This document shows, piece after piece, positions 15,780 through 27,920 of a stretch of 64,000 bases of DNA. The notes under the pieces were generated by a model. That model was not told where the DNA came from and did no database searches. It saw only the letters and a list, made by a program, of their open reading frames with translations. A program made the translations under genes and the position numbers. Positions within the stretch are counted from its first letter, which is position 1; each line of letters opens with the position of its first letter. Origin of the DNA: Salvelinus alpinus. Taxonomy: Eukaryota; Chordata; Actinopteri; Salmoniformes; Salmonidae. The stretch is taken from assembly GCF_045679555.1 (NCBI RefSeq), contig NC_092093.1, forward strand, positions 63,446,390 through 63,510,389, written 5' to 3'.

Positions 15780-17762
15780 TTAAAGTTGAGTTGAGTCAGT
15801 ATGTTGGCAGCGGCCACTAAATGTTAGTCTGATGGCCTTGAGATAGAAGCTGTTTTTCAGTCTCTCGGTCCCTGCTTTGATGCACCTGTACTGACCTCGC
15901 CTTCTGGATGATAGCGGGGTGAACAGGCAGTGGCTCGGGTGGTTGTTGTCCTTGAAGATCTTTATGGCCTTCCTGTGACATCGGGTGGTATAGGTGTCCT
16001 GGAGGGCAGGTAGTTTGCCCCCGGTGATGCGTTGTGCAGATCTCACTACCCTCTGGAGAGCCTTACGGTTGTGGGCGGAGCAGTTGCCGTACCAGGCGGT
16101 GATACAGCCCGACAGGATGCTCTCGATTGTGCATCTGTAGAAGTTTGTGAGTGCTTTTGGTGACAAGCCGAATTTCTTCAGCCTCCTGAGATTGAAGAGG
16201 CGCTGCTGCGCCTTCTTCACAACGCTGTCTGTGTGGGTGGACCAATTCAGTGTGTCCGTGATGTGTACACCGAGGAACTTAAAACTTACTACCCTCTCCA
16301 CTACTGTCCCGTCGATATGGATAGGGGGGTGCTCCCTCTGCTGTTTCCTGAAGTCCACAATCATCTCCTTTGTTTTGTTGACGTTGAGTGTGAGGTTATT
16401 TTCCTGACACCACACTCCGAGGGCCCTCACCTCCTCCCTGTAGGCCGCCTCGTCGTTGTTGGTAATCAAGCCTACCACTGTAGTGTCGTCCACAAACTTG
16501 ATGATTGAGTTGGAGGCGTGCATGGCCACGCAGTCGTGGGTGAACAGGGAGTACAGGAGAGGGCTCAGAACGTGTTGAGTGTTGAGGATCAGCGGGGTGG
16601 AGATGTTGTTACCTACCCTCACCACCTGGGGGCGGCCCGTCAGGAAGTCCAGTACCCAGTTGCACAGGACGGGGTCGAGACCCAGGGTCTCGAGCTTGAT
16701 GACGAGTTTGGAGGGTACTATGGTGTTAAATGCTGAGCTGTAGTCGATGAACAGCATTCTCAAATAGGTATTCCTCTTGTCCAGATGGGTTAGGTTAGTG
16801 TGCAGTGTGGTTGCGATTGCGTCGTCTGTGGACCTATTGGGTCGGTAAGCAAATTGGAGTGGGTCTAGGGTGTCAGGTAGGGTGGAGGTGATATGGTCCT
16901 TGACTAGTCTCTCAAAGCACTTCATGATGAAGGAAGTGAGTGCTACGGGGCGGTAGTCGTTTAGCTCAGTTACCTTAGCTTTCTTGGGAACAGGAACAAT
17001 GGTGGCCCTCTTGAAGCATGTGGGAACAGCAGACTGGGATAAGGATTGATTGAATATGTCCGTAAACACACCAGCCAGCTGGTCTGCGCATGCTCTGAGG
17101 ACGCGGCTGGGAATGCCGTCTGGGCCTGCGGCCTTGCGAGGGTTAACACGTTTAAATGTTTTACTCACCTCGGCTGCAGTGAAGGAGAGCCCGCAGGTTT
17201 TGGTAGCGGACCATGTCAGTGGCACTGTATTGTCCTCAAAGCGAGCAAAAAAGTTATTTAGTCTGTCTGGAAGCAAGACATCCTGGTCCGCGACGGGGCT
17301 GGTTTTCTTTTTGTAATCCGTGATTGACTGTAGACCCTGCCACATACCTCTTGTGTCTGAGCTGTTGAATTGCGACTCTACTTTGTCTCTATACTGGCAC
17401 TTAGCTTGTTTGATTGCCTTGCGGAGGGAGTAGCTACACTGTTTGTATTCGGTCATGTTTCCGGTCACCTTGCCCTGGTTAAAAGCAGTGGTTCGCGCTT
17501 TCAGTTTCACACGAATGCTGCCATCAATCCACGGTTTCTGGTTTGGGAATGTTTTAATCGTTGCTGTGGGTATTACGTCGCCGATGATCACCGAATCAGC
17601 GTATTCGTCAATGTTGTTGTTGGACGCAATGCGGAACATATCCCAATCCACGTGATCGAAGCAGTCTTGAAGCGTGGAATCAGATTGGTCGGACCAGCGT
17701 TGAACAGACCTGAGCGCTGGAGCTTCTTGTTTTAGTTTCTGTTTGTAGGCTGGAAGCAACAA
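15780..17762 (-). CDS. LINE A reverse transcriptase (660-residue open frame)
   Basis: This is the reverse transcriptase and C-terminal part of a LINE polyprotein. Visible motifs are NPRKAAGPDGIPSRVLR (RT block 1), [46 protein letters not shown] (first catalytic Asp) and [14 protein letters not shown] (FVDD in place of FADD). The APQGCVLSP motif is shortened to QHVLSP by loss of about six residues, so activity is doubtful. The open frame begins inside the endonuclease-RT linker; upstream sequence is disrupted. Confidence 0.85.
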   Translation of the reverse strand: MLLPAYKQKLKQEAPALRSVQRWSDQSDSTLQDCFDHVDWDMFRIASNNNIDEYADSVIIGDVIPTATIKTFPNQKPWIDGSIRVKLKARTTAFNQGKVTGNMTEYKQCSYSLRKAIKQAKCQYRDKVESQFNSSDTRGMWQGLQSITDYKKKTSPVADQDVLLPDRLNNFFARFEDNTVPLTWSATKTCGLSFTAAEVSKTFKRVNPRKAAGPDGIPSRVLRACADQLAGVFTDIFNQSLSQSAVPTCFKRATIVPVPKKAKVTELNDYRPVALTSFIMKCFERLVKDHITSTLPDTLDPLQFAYRPNRSTDDAIATTLHTNLTHLDKRNTYLRMLFIDYSSAFNTIVPSKLVIKLETLGLDPVLCNWVLDFLTGRPQVVRVGNNISTPLILNTQHVLSPLLYSLFTHDCVAMHASNSIIKFVDDTTVVGLITNNDEAAYREEVRALGVWCQENNLTLNVNKTKEMIVDFRKQQREHPPIHIDGTVVERVVSFKFLGVHITDTLNWSTHTDSVVKKAQQRLFNLRRLKKFGLSPKALTNFYRCTIESILSGCITAWYGNCSAHNRKALQRVVRSAQRITGGKLPALQDTYTTRCHRKAIKIFKDNNHPSHCLFTPLSSRRRGQYRCIKAGTERLKNSFYLKAIRLTFSGRCQHTDSTQL

Positions 17763-18080
17763 AATGGAGTCGTGGTCAGCTTTTCTGAAAGGAGGGCGGG
17801 GGAGGGCCTTATATGCGTCGCGGAAGTTAGAATAACAATGATCCAGGGTTTTACCAGCCCTGGTAGCACAATCGATATGCTGATTAAATTTAGGGAGTTT
17901 TTGTTTTCAGATTAGCCTTGTTAAAATCCCCAGCTATGATGAATGCAGCCTCAGGGTGTGTGGTTTCCAGTTACATAGAGTCAGATAAAGTTCGTTCAGG
18001 GCCATCGATGTGTCTGCTTGGGGGGGAATATATACGGCTGTGATTATAATCGAAGAGAATTCCCTTGGTAGATAATGCGG

Positions 18081-18554
18081 TCAACATTTGATTGTGAGGA
18101 ATTCTAAGTCAGGTGAACAGAATGACTTGAGTTCCTGTATGTTGTTATGATCACACCACGTCTCGTTGATCATAAGGCATACCCCCCCGCCCCTCTTCTT
18201 ACCAGAAAGATGTTTGTTTCTGTCGGCGCGATGCGTGAAGAAACCAGCTGGCTGCACCGACTCCGTTAGCGTCTCTCGAGTGAGCCATGTTTCCGTGAAG
18301 CAAAGAACGTTACAGTCTCCGATGTCTCTCTGGAATGCTACCCTTGCTCGGATTTCATCAACCTTGTTGTCAAGAGACTGGACATTGGCAAGTAGTATGC
18401 TAGGGAGTGGAGCGCGATGTGCCCGTCTCCGAAGCCTGACCAGAAGACCGCTTCGTTTGCCCCTTTTACGGCGTCGTTGTTTAGGGTCGCCGGCTGGGAT
18501 CAGATCCATTGTACATTGGAAGGCAAAACACAGGATCCGCTTCGGGAGAGTCAT
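18081..18554 (-). pseudogene. LINE A AP-endonuclease N-terminal part
   Basis: SILLANVQSLDNKVDEIRAR and CNVLCFTETWL, followed by RGGGVCLMI, form the N-terminal half of the LINE APE endonuclease, with the Glu of the FTETW motif. The rest of the domain (17763-18080) is out of frame. Confidence 0.75.
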
Positions 18555-18745
18555 ATTCCTGGTCGTAATGATAGTGAGTTGACGTTGCTATTATATTCAG
18601 TAGTTCCTCCCGACTGTATGTAATGAAACCTAAGATTACCTGGGGTACCAATGTAAGAAATAACACGTAAAAAAACTAAATACTGCATAGTTTCCTAGGA
18701 ATGCGAAGCGAGGCGGCCATCTCTGTCGGCGCCGGAAGTCCTTCT

Positions 18746-21415
18746 ATTGGCTTATGTGCAATCACTGGAGAATAAACTGGATGAGCTCCATTCGAGATTA
18801 TCCTACCAACTGGGTATTAAAAAACTGTAATATATTATGTTTCACTGAGTCATGGCTGAATGACAACACGGATAATATACAGTTGGCTGAGTTTTCCGTG
18901 CATCGGCAAGACAGACCAGCTACCTCCGGTAAGACAAGGGGTGGTGGTGTGTGTCTATTTGTCTGGTGCGTGATGTCTAATATTAAGGAAGTCTTGAGGT
19001 ATTGCTTGCCTGAGATAGAGTACATGATCATAAGCTGTAGACCACACTACCTACAAAGAGAATTTTCATCTATATTTTTCGTAGCTGTCTATTTACCACC
19101 ACAAACCAATGATGACACTAAGACCGCACTCAACAAGCTGTAAAAGGTCATAAACACAAAAATGTTCATCCAGAAGCGATGGTCCTAGTGGCCGGGGACT
19201 TTAATGCAGGCAAACTTAAATGGGTTTTACCTAATTTCACATGTGCAACAAGAGGGAAAAAAACTCTAGACCGCCTTTACTCCACACAAAGAGACGCGTA
19301 GAAAGCTCCCCCCGCCCTCCACTTGGCAAATCTGATCATAATTCTATCCTCCTAATTCCTGTTTACAAGCAAAACTAAAGCAGGAAGTACCAGTGACTCG
19401 CTCAGTACGGAAGTGGTAAGATGAAGCGGATACTACGCTACAGGACTGTTTGCAAGCACAGACTGGAATATGTTCCGTGATTCATCCAATGGCATTAAGG
19501 AGTATACCACCTCAGTCACCGCATTCATCAATAAGTGCATTGACAACGTCGTCCCCACAGTGACTGTACGCACATATCCCAACCAGAAGCCATGGATTAC
19601 AGGCAACACCTGCACCAAGCTAAAGGCTAGAGCTGCCGCTTTCAAGGAGCGGTACACTAATCCGCACGCTTATAAGAAATCCTGCTACGCCCTCTGACGC
19701 ACCATCAAACAGGCAAAGCATCAATAGAGGACTAAGATTGAATCCTACTACACCGGCTCTGACGTTCATTGGATGTGGCAGGGCTTGCAAACTATTAGGG
19801 ACTACAAAGGGAGACCCAGCCGCGAGCTGCCCAGTGGCGCGATCCTACCAGACGGGCTAAATGCCTTTTATGCTCGCTTCGAGGCAAGCAACATTGAAGA
19901 TTGCATGAAGGCACCAGCAGTTCCAGATGAATGTGGATCACGCTCTCCGTAGCCGATGAGAGCAAAACCTTTAAACAATTCAAGATTCCCACCTGGACAA
20001 AAAGAACACCTATGTGAGAATGCTGTTCATTGACTACAGCTCTGCATTCAACACCATAGTGCCCACAAGGCTCATCACTAAGCTAAAGACCCTGGGACTA
20101 AACACCTCCCTCTGCAACTGGATCCTGGACTTCCTGACGGGCCGACCCCAGGTGGTAAGAGTAGGCAACAACACATCCGCCAAGCTGATCCTTAACACGG
20201 GGGCCCCTCAGGGGTGAGTGCTTAGTCCCCTCCTCTACTCCCTGGTCACCCACGACTTGGCCAGGCACAACTCCAACACCATCATGAAGTTTTGTGATGA
20301 CACAACAGTGGTAGGCCTGATCACCGACAATGATGAGACAGCCTATAGGGAAGAGGTCAGAGAACTGTCAGTGTGGTGCCAGGACAACAACCTCTCCCTC
20401 AACGTGAGCAAAACAAAGTATCATGGTCCGAACACACCAAGACAAAATGTTCCTCTTCGTTTTAATGTTTTATCATCTCGCTGTCATACTGTGTTCAACC
20501 GTGTTGGATCTTGCCTAGCCATCTTGTCTCAAGAGGACCACAATGGAAATAAGTCCCAGACATTATTGTGTGTTATCCTCCATGATTGTACTCATGTGCA
20601 TATATGGCTTTTTCATGTTTTATGTGTGCTTGTTTTTTTAAATGGTCGAATTAATGAACTAAACTAAACTAAGACAGTCGCGAGAGGGCACCACAACACC
20701 TATTCCACCTCAGGAGACTGAAAAGACTTGGCATTCTTCTCCAGATCCTCAAAAGTTATACAGCTGCACCATCGTGAGTATCCTGACCGGTTGCAACACC
20801 GCCTGGTATGGAAACTGCTTGGCATTCGACCGTAAGGCGCTACAGAGGGTTGTACGTAAATGTCAGTACATCACTGGGGCCAAGCTTCATGCCATTCAGG
20901 ACCTCTATACCAGGCGGTGTCAGAGGAAGGCCCCAAAAATGGTCAAAGACTCCAGTCACCCAAGTCACAGACTGTTCTCTCTGCTACCGCATGGTACCAG
21001 AGCGCCAAGTCTAGGTCCAAAAGGCGCCTTAACAGCTTCTACCCCCAAGCCATAAAACTGCTGAATAATTAATCAAATGGCCACCCGGACAATTTACATT
21101 GACCCCCTTCCCCCTTTGTTTTACACTGCTGCTACACACTGTTTATTGTCTATGCATAGTCACTACCTCTACCTGCATGTATAAATTACCTCAATTACTT
21201 TGACTAACCTGTACCCCTGCACATTGACTCGGTACCGGTACCCCTTGTATATAGCCTTGTTATTGTTATTTTATTGTGTTACTATTTTACTTTAGTTTAT
21301 TTAGTAAATATTTTCTTAACTGCCTTGTTGGTTAAGGACTTGTAAGTATTTCACGGTAAGGTCTACACCTGTTGTATTCAGAACATGTGACAAATACAAT
21401 TTGATTTGATTTGAT
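18746..21415 (+). mobile_element. LINE B, 5'-truncated and degraded, head to head with LINE A
   Basis: It starts inside the endonuclease (NILCFTESWL, then RGGGVCLFV at 18790-18965) and continues through linker and RT pieces with frameshifts and stops. [16 protein letters not shown] is at 20014, [11 protein letters not shown] at 20281-20325 and the C-terminal ITGAKLHAIQDLYTRRCQ near 20875. It ends in (TTTGATTTGA) repeats at 21395-21415. Sequence similarity places it closer to LINE D at 31282 than to LINE A. A foreign segment interrupts it at about 20425-20672. Confidence 0.82.
20425..20672 (+). mobile_element. Short retroelement tail nested in LINE B
   Basis: The LINE B frame stops matching after LSLNVSKTK and resumes near 20675. 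The intervening 250 bp ends in AACTAAACTAAACTAA, a retroposon-like repeated tail. The family is not recognised. Confidence 0.5.
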
Positions 21416-21417
21416 TG

Positions 21418-21490
21418 ATATCATACACCCAAAGATGCTACAACTCATTAATCTTTCTATCACACACATACACACACTTAGTGAATTGCG
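21418..21490. repeat. Right copy of the ~65-bp direct repeat
   Basis: It matches 15178-15245 over about 55-65 bp with a handful of differences and begins directly after the LINE B tail. Confidence 0.7.
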
Positions 21491-21656
21491 TGCGTGTAGT
21501 GTGTTTAGCTGCCCTGTGGTCTGGAGGTGGGCAGTAGTGCTGGCTCAGAGACATCTATTATCCCAATCGGCTGCTGGAAAATGTTACTACTGCTATCGGT
21601 GGTAGCAGAGGTAGAGAGTGTGTGTGTGTGTGCGTGCGTGTGTTTATTTTCCACAG

Positions 21657-21742
21657 ACCGTGGGGATTTTGAAGGTTGCTGAAGCGTTTGTATCCGGAGT
21701 GTATCGCTGTATTGCCTCTGGACATGTCCTTTTATATTACAG
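21657..21742 (+). pseudogene. flt1: flt1 exon: end of Ig5, with frameshifting deletion
   Basis: The acceptor is CCACAG at 21651-21656. The frame reads TVGILKVAEAFVSGVYRCIA, matching the Ig5 end (S-G-x-Y-x-C-x-A). The last codons MSFYIT plus G, before the donor GTGCAG, match the FLT1 exon end, but they are in a different frame from RCIAS. About 23 bp appear missing between them compared with the usual exon length. The G at the end would correctly start the Asp codon of the next exon, so the boundary itself is conserved while the reading frame is broken. Confidence 0.78.
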
Positions 21743-21930
21743 GTGCAGTACAACGACATCACTACACAGTCACATAATCCAAACAACGTCCTACATTAGG
21801 ACTTGCAGTATAGTACTACCAGTATGTGCACTATTGCCTACGTTGGTGTGTTTGTGTGTCATGATGTAAAAGCTATGAGTGACTATCATATTAATCATCA
21901 CTGCCTCTCCCCATCTTTCCCCCCTCTTTC

Positions 21931-21964
<34 letters not shown>

Positions 21965-22011
21965 TGTCCTTTGTCTCGCTCTCAATTCCTCCCCCTCTCT
22001 CACTGTGACGA

Positions 22012-22241
<230 letters not shown>

Positions 22242-22856
22242 GTGTGTGTGCATGCGTCTGTACGTGTGTGTGTGCTGGTGTTGTTGTGTGTGTATGCGCG
22301 TGAGTGAATGTTGTCCGCTGTGTATTTGTATGTGTGTGTTTACCCCTGTGTGTGTTGTCCGCTGTGTATATGTGTGTGTTTGAGTGAAACAGGAACCTTG
22401 GGCTCTTATCGAGTCACTTCCCTGTGCGGGGTGCACTTCCCTGGGCCGCGAGGCCCTCTTTATTTCGAGAGAACTGGGGGGTGTTGGAGACAGATAAACA
22501 CTATCTGCCATCAGGAAAGCCTCGAGCCGTTTCCACGGGAAGTTTCAAATAGCTAAAGTTAATAAAAGGCCTTTTCACCGTATTCCTCAAGCTGCTTTTA
22601 CCCACAATAGTTATTCAACTTTGTCATCAAAGGTTAAGAAAATGGTGGCTTGGTGGACTCAAATTCGATAGAGGTCTAGTGAGATGGGCAGGAAGGTTTG
22701 TTGTGGTGTTACAAGGGTTTTCAGAGTTGTGTGATAGGGAGGTGTAGACCAAAGTGGCTTGAATAGGAACTGAATCTCTGCAGCCCTCCCTCCCTCTCTC
22801 CCTCCTCACCTCCCTGTCTCCCCCCTCCTTCTTTCTCTCCGACCTCCCTCTCTCAG

Positions 22857-22962
22857 ATGTCCCAGGAGGCTTCAGTGTGAAACAGGAGGAGGAGCTAAGA
22901 GAGGGAGGAGACCTACACCTCACTTGCGTAGCCAATAAACAACTGTACACCAAGTTGTCATG
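22857..22962 (+). CDS. flt1: flt1 exon: Ig domain 6, first half
   Basis: The acceptor is TCTCAG at 22851-22856 and the donor GTAACT begins at 22963. With the G from the previous exon it reads DVPGGFSVKQEEELREGGDL, then HLTCVANKQLYTKLSW, with the last Trp codon split. This matches the FLT1 Ig6 start (DVP-x-GF, and the first Ig cysteine in LTC). The exon itself is open, but the exon that should follow (second half of Ig6) was not found. Confidence 0.82.
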
Positions 22963-23584
22963 GTAACTGGTGACTGACACAGCAGAGCCCTCTAACCTCT
23001 CACACGTGATCACTCTGATCATCATCATCATCAACATCACTATAACACATACACACATCCACTGACAAACAGGGTTATAGACACACATACAATATCATTT
23101 CAACTCAGCAGAAAATAGATCTGCATTGCCTATATGGCCCTTTCCATTGTATGGCGATAACACCATTCACCACCTGGTATGCACATAAACCCTCAAGTTC
23201 ACACACAACGACACACACACACACACACAGTGTCAGATCAGTGCTTGGGAACTGGGTCCTGTAGTTTCCTGGGGCCCCTCCCTGCCTCAGTCTTTCTTTC
23301 ACGTGGGAATGCTCCCTTGTCAGGAGGAAGAGGACACAATGGCACTTCCCACAATGCCACATTTACAGGCCCCTTCACAGGGCCAGAGGAACAATCAGCC
23401 AATCAGACACTGTCAGACCACGAACTCACAGACAATCATCAATTGTTGTCCAGGAGGAAGATATGGGAAACAACAGTCAGTCCCGCGTTACTTAAGTCCC
23501 TTTTATTCATGTCTTTTACTGCTGCTGCTCACAATCAAATCCTGACGCGTACACTTCCTCTGCAAGACCCCATGGGCTTTTTAC

Positions 23585-24555
23585 TAGAGAGAGACAGAGA
23601 GAGAGAAGGAGAGAAAGAGAAAGAGATAATACAAAAGAGAGAGGGGGGGAGAGAGAGAATAAGAAGGAGAGAGGGGGGGAGAGAGAGAATAAGAAGGAGA
23701 GGGGGGGAGAGAGAGAATAAGGAGAGAGGGGGAGAGAGAGAATAAGGAGAGAGGGGGAGAGAGAGAATAAGAAGGAGAAAGGGGGGAGAGAGAGAATAAG
23801 AAGGAGAGGGGGGAGAGAGAATAAGGAGAGAGGGGGGAGAGAGAATAAGAAGGAGAAAGGGGGGAGAGAGAGAATAAGAAGGAGAGGGGGGAGAGAGAAT
23901 AAGGAGAGAGGGGGGGAGAGAGAATAAGAAGGAGAGGGGGGAGAGAGAATAAGGAGAGAGGGGGAGAGAGAGAATAAGAAGGATAGAGGGGAGAGAGAGA
24001 GAATAAGAAGGAGAGAGGGGGGGAGAGAGAGAATAAGAAGGAGAGGGGGGGAGAGAGAGAATAAGAAGGAGAGGGGGGAGAGAGAATAAGGAGAGAGGGG
24101 GGAGAGAGAGAATAAGAAGGAGAAAGGGGGAAGAGAGAGAATAAGAAGGAGAGGGGGGAGAGAGAATAAGGAGAGAGGGGGGGAGAGAGAATAAGAAGGA
24201 GAGGGGGGAGAGAGAATAAGGAGAGAGGGGGGAGAGAGAGAATAAGAAGGAGAGAGGGGGGGAGAGAGAGAATAAGAAGGAGAGGGGGGGAGAGAATAAG
24301 ATGGAGAGGGGGGGAGAGAGAGAATAAGAAGGAGAGCGAGAGAGAGAGAATAAGAAGGAGAGAGGGGGGAGAGAGAGAATAAGAAGGAGAGGGGGGGGAG
24401 AGAATAACATGGAGAGGGGGGGAGAGAGAGAATAAGAAGGAGAGAGGGGGGGAGAGAGAGAATAACATGGAGAGGGGGGGAGAGAGAGAATAAGAAGGAG
24501 AGGGGGGGGAGAGAGAATAAGAAGGAGAGCGAGAGAGAGAAAGGGGAGAGAAAAG
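23585..24555. repeat. GA-rich minisatellite, ~0.97 kb
   Basis: Units of about 22-30 bp carry GAGAGAGAATAAGAAGGAGA and poly-G stretches of variable length. The + strand is nearly pure purine. Proline/serine-rich reading frames on the - strand are artefacts. Confidence 0.93.
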
Positions 24556-24890
24556 GGAAAGAGCGGCGGGAATGTCCCTATTCTAGGTGGTGAGTAATGT
24601 TTAGTGGCCATTTATAACTAATGGTCAATGGTCTATTAACAGCTAATAACAGCCCTGATGATGAATGATACATTGTTTTGGTCAGTGGGAAAATAGGTAT
24701 TTTAAGGTTACTACTACAAACCCAAGAGGGACCCACGTCAGCTGATGTGAAGTTGAAGTTAAGGCCACACACACATACACACACAGAAATGTGTTACTAA
24801 CACACACATTGTCATCAGAGCGTGGCAAGGGTCCAGGGATGGATGTCAAATATCCCTCCTTTCGATTTGCAGGAAAAACGCCACTCATTC

Positions 24891-25132
24891 TATTCAGAGG
24901 ACTACTGTATGACCTATTCAGAGGACTACTGTATGATCTATTCAGAGGACTACTGTATGATCTATTCAGAGGACTACTGTATGATCTATTCAGAGGACTA
25001 CTGTATGATCTATTCAGAGGACTACTGTATGATCTATTCAGAGGACTACTGTATGACCTATTCAGAGGACTACTGTATGATTTATTCAGAGGACTACTGT
25101 ATGATCTATTCAGAGGACTACTGTATGACTTA
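24891..25132. repeat. 24-bp minisatellite, 10 copies
   Basis: The unit starts ATTCAGAGGACTACTGTATG, with a 24-bp period and almost identical copies. It reads as an eight-residue repeat (YSEDYCMI) in one frame and FRGLLYDL in another, both without evidence of translation. A CA tract follows at 25192. Confidence 0.94.
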
Positions 25133-25190
25133 TGAATGTGGTGCAGTGATGACCTCTTTTCTCATGGACCTTGGCCATTGGGTTATTAAC

Positions 25191-25311
<121 letters not shown>

Positions 25312-25350
25312 ACCTCCTATCACACACTCGTTGTGTGTGTTCCCCCACAG

Positions 25351-25480
25351 TACTGAAGACTCCGGTGCTGTTACAGACTCTGTCAGCGGTTCAGTGACAC
25401 TCAGCTGCCCCGCCCACGGCGTGTGCCACACCCCCTCATCACATGGTACAAGGACCTACACTCTCTTCTGCAGGACTCAG
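25351..25480 (+). pseudogene. flt1: flt1 exon: Ig domain 7, first half, frame broken twice
   Basis: The acceptor is CCCACAG, ending at 25350, and the donor GTAAGA begins at 25481. Three frames are needed to read the family pattern: LKTPVLLQTLS, then VSGSVTLSCPAHGV (first Ig7 Cys), then VPHPLITWYKDLHSLLQDS. The second shift is an extra GT in GGCGTGTGCC. The two shifts do not cancel, so the exon is untranslatable as receptor. The exon-final G still matches the phase of the next exon. Confidence 0.8.
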
Positions 25481-26468
25481 GTAAGATACACAGTGCTCAG
25501 GTAAGATACACAGTGCTCAGGTAAGATACACAGTGCTCAGTAACATACACAGTGTTCAGTAAGATACACAGTGCTCAGGTAACATACACAGTGCTCAGGT
25601 AAGATACACAGTGCTCAGGTAACATACACAGTGCTCAGGTAAGATACACAGTGCTCAGGTAAGATACACAGTGCTCAGGTAAGATACACAGTGCTCAGGT
25701 AAGATACACAGTGCTCAGTAACATACACAGTGTTCAGTAAGATACACAGTGCTCAGGTAACATACACAGTGCTCAGGTAACATACACAGTGCTCAGGTAA
25801 GATACACAGTGCTCAGGTAAGATACACAGTGCTCAGGTAAGATACACAGTGCTCAGTAACATACACAGTGTTCAGTAAGATACACAGTGCTCAGGTAACA
25901 TACACAGTGCTCAGGTAAGATACACAGTGCTCAGGTAACATACACAGTGCTCAGGTAACATACACAGTGCTCAGGTAAGATACACAGTGCTCAGGTAACA
26001 TACACAGTGCTCAGGTAACATACACAGTGCTCAGGTAAGATACACAGTGCTCAGGTAAGATACACAGTGCTCAGTAACATACACAGTGTTCAGTAAGATA
26101 CACAGTGCTCAGGTAACATACACAGTGCTCAGGTAACATACACAGTGCTCAGGTAACATACACAGTGCTCAGGTAACATACACAGTGCTCAGGTAACATA
26201 CACAGTGCTCAGGTAACATACACAGTGCTCAGGTAACATACACAGTGCTCAGGTAACATACACAGTGCTCAGGTAACATACACAGTGCTCAGGTAACATA
26301 CACAGTGCTCAGGTAAGATACGCAGTGCTCAGGTAAGATACACAGTGCTCAGGTAACATACACAGTGCTCAGGTAACATACACAGTGCTCAGGTAAGATA
26401 CACAGTGCTCAGGTAAGATACACAGTGCTCAGGTAACATACACAGTGCTCAGGTAAGATACACAGTGC
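25481..26468. repeat. 20-bp minisatellite of repeated splice donors, about 50 copies
   Basis: The unit GTAAGATACACAGTGCTCAG (or GTAACATACACAGTGCTCAG) begins exactly at the flt1 exon donor. Every unit ends CAG and is followed by GTAAGA or GTAACA, so each junction repeats the CAG|GTAAG consensus. Occasional 19-bp units lack a G (CAGTAACA). A five-to-eight-unit pattern containing GTGTTCAGTAAGATAC recurs, which suggests block duplication. Confidence 0.93.
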
Positions 26469-26637
26469 TTTTTACTATTTAGTGAAAGTTGGGTTCCTTC
26501 TGACTCCCTCTCCTCATCTCCTCTTCATCTGTACTGTCTGAATGAAAAGGAGATGGAATCCTCTTCAGACTATTGAGATTGACCTCTGAAGTTAGTGTTG
26601 TAAAATGACTGTGACATGTTCTGTTTCACATGAGCAG

Positions 26638-26733
26638 GAGGCGGGACCCTCCACATTGACCGAATCACGAATCACAGCCAGGCCACCAATGAGAGAAGCT
26701 CTGCTGTGGGCTCCACCTACATCTGGGTTCACA
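26638..26733 (+). pseudogene. flt1: flt1 exon: Ig domain 7, second half, cysteine lost
   Basis: The acceptor is GAGCAG at 26632-26637 and the donor GTAAGG begins at 26734. It reads GGGTLHIDRIT, then NHSQATNERSSAVGSTYIWV. In the family, RVT is followed by a D-x-G-x-Y-x-C stretch before ATN. Here about six residues, including the second Ig cysteine, are replaced by NHS. The frame is retained but the Ig fold would lack its disulfide. Confidence 0.78.
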
Positions 26734-27602
<869 letters not shown>

Positions 27603-27612
27603 GACTCATCAG

Positions 27613-27920
27613 AGGGCCTGTCTCTGGAGATCCTTACTCTCACCTGTACCTGTCTGGTGGCCACTCTCTTCATACGTAAACTCAAACAGGTGATCACTCG
27701 CTTCATACGTAAACTCAAACAGGTGATCACTCTCTTCATACGTAAACTCAAACAGGTGATCACTCTCTTCATACGTAAACTCAAACAGGTGATCACTCTC
27801 TTCATACGTAAACTCAAACAGGTGATCACTCTCTTCATACGTAAACTCAAACAGGTGATCACTCGCTTCATACGTAAACTCAAACAGGTGATCACTCGCT
27901 TCATACGTAAACTCAAACAG
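27613..27920 (+). pseudogene. flt1: flt1 exon: transmembrane and stop-transfer segment, expanded by tandem repeats
   Basis: The acceptor is CATCAG, ending at 27612. The frame reads KGLSLEILTLTCTCLVATLF and then IRKLKQ, matching the FLT1 transmembrane exon, but it is about seven hydrophobic residues shorter before IRK. A donor-like CAG|GTGATC follows at 27690. The same segment is then repeated in frame, and the last copy ends with a better donor (CAG|GTGAGA) at 27921. If that donor is used, the exon gains seven extra 11-residue units (FIRKLKQVITL/R). Confidence 0.75.

Larger units (their letters stand above)
15289..18745 (-). mobile_element. LINE A (non-LTR retrotransposon), nearly full length
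   Basis: The 3' end lies at the left, with an AAATCAAATC-type tail at 15289-15325. The 5' end is near 18745, with GCGGCCATCTCTGTCGGCGC inverted. It encodes an AP-endonuclease region (18081-18554) and a reverse transcriptase (15780-17762) separated by damage. The style is that of salmonid L2/Rex-type LINEs. It meets LINE B head to head. Confidence 0.85.

Noticed and set aside
23535..24611. 358-codon Ser/Pro/Leu-rich open frame on the - strand
   Set aside because: Translation of the GA-rich minisatellite; no start context, splice sites or family match.
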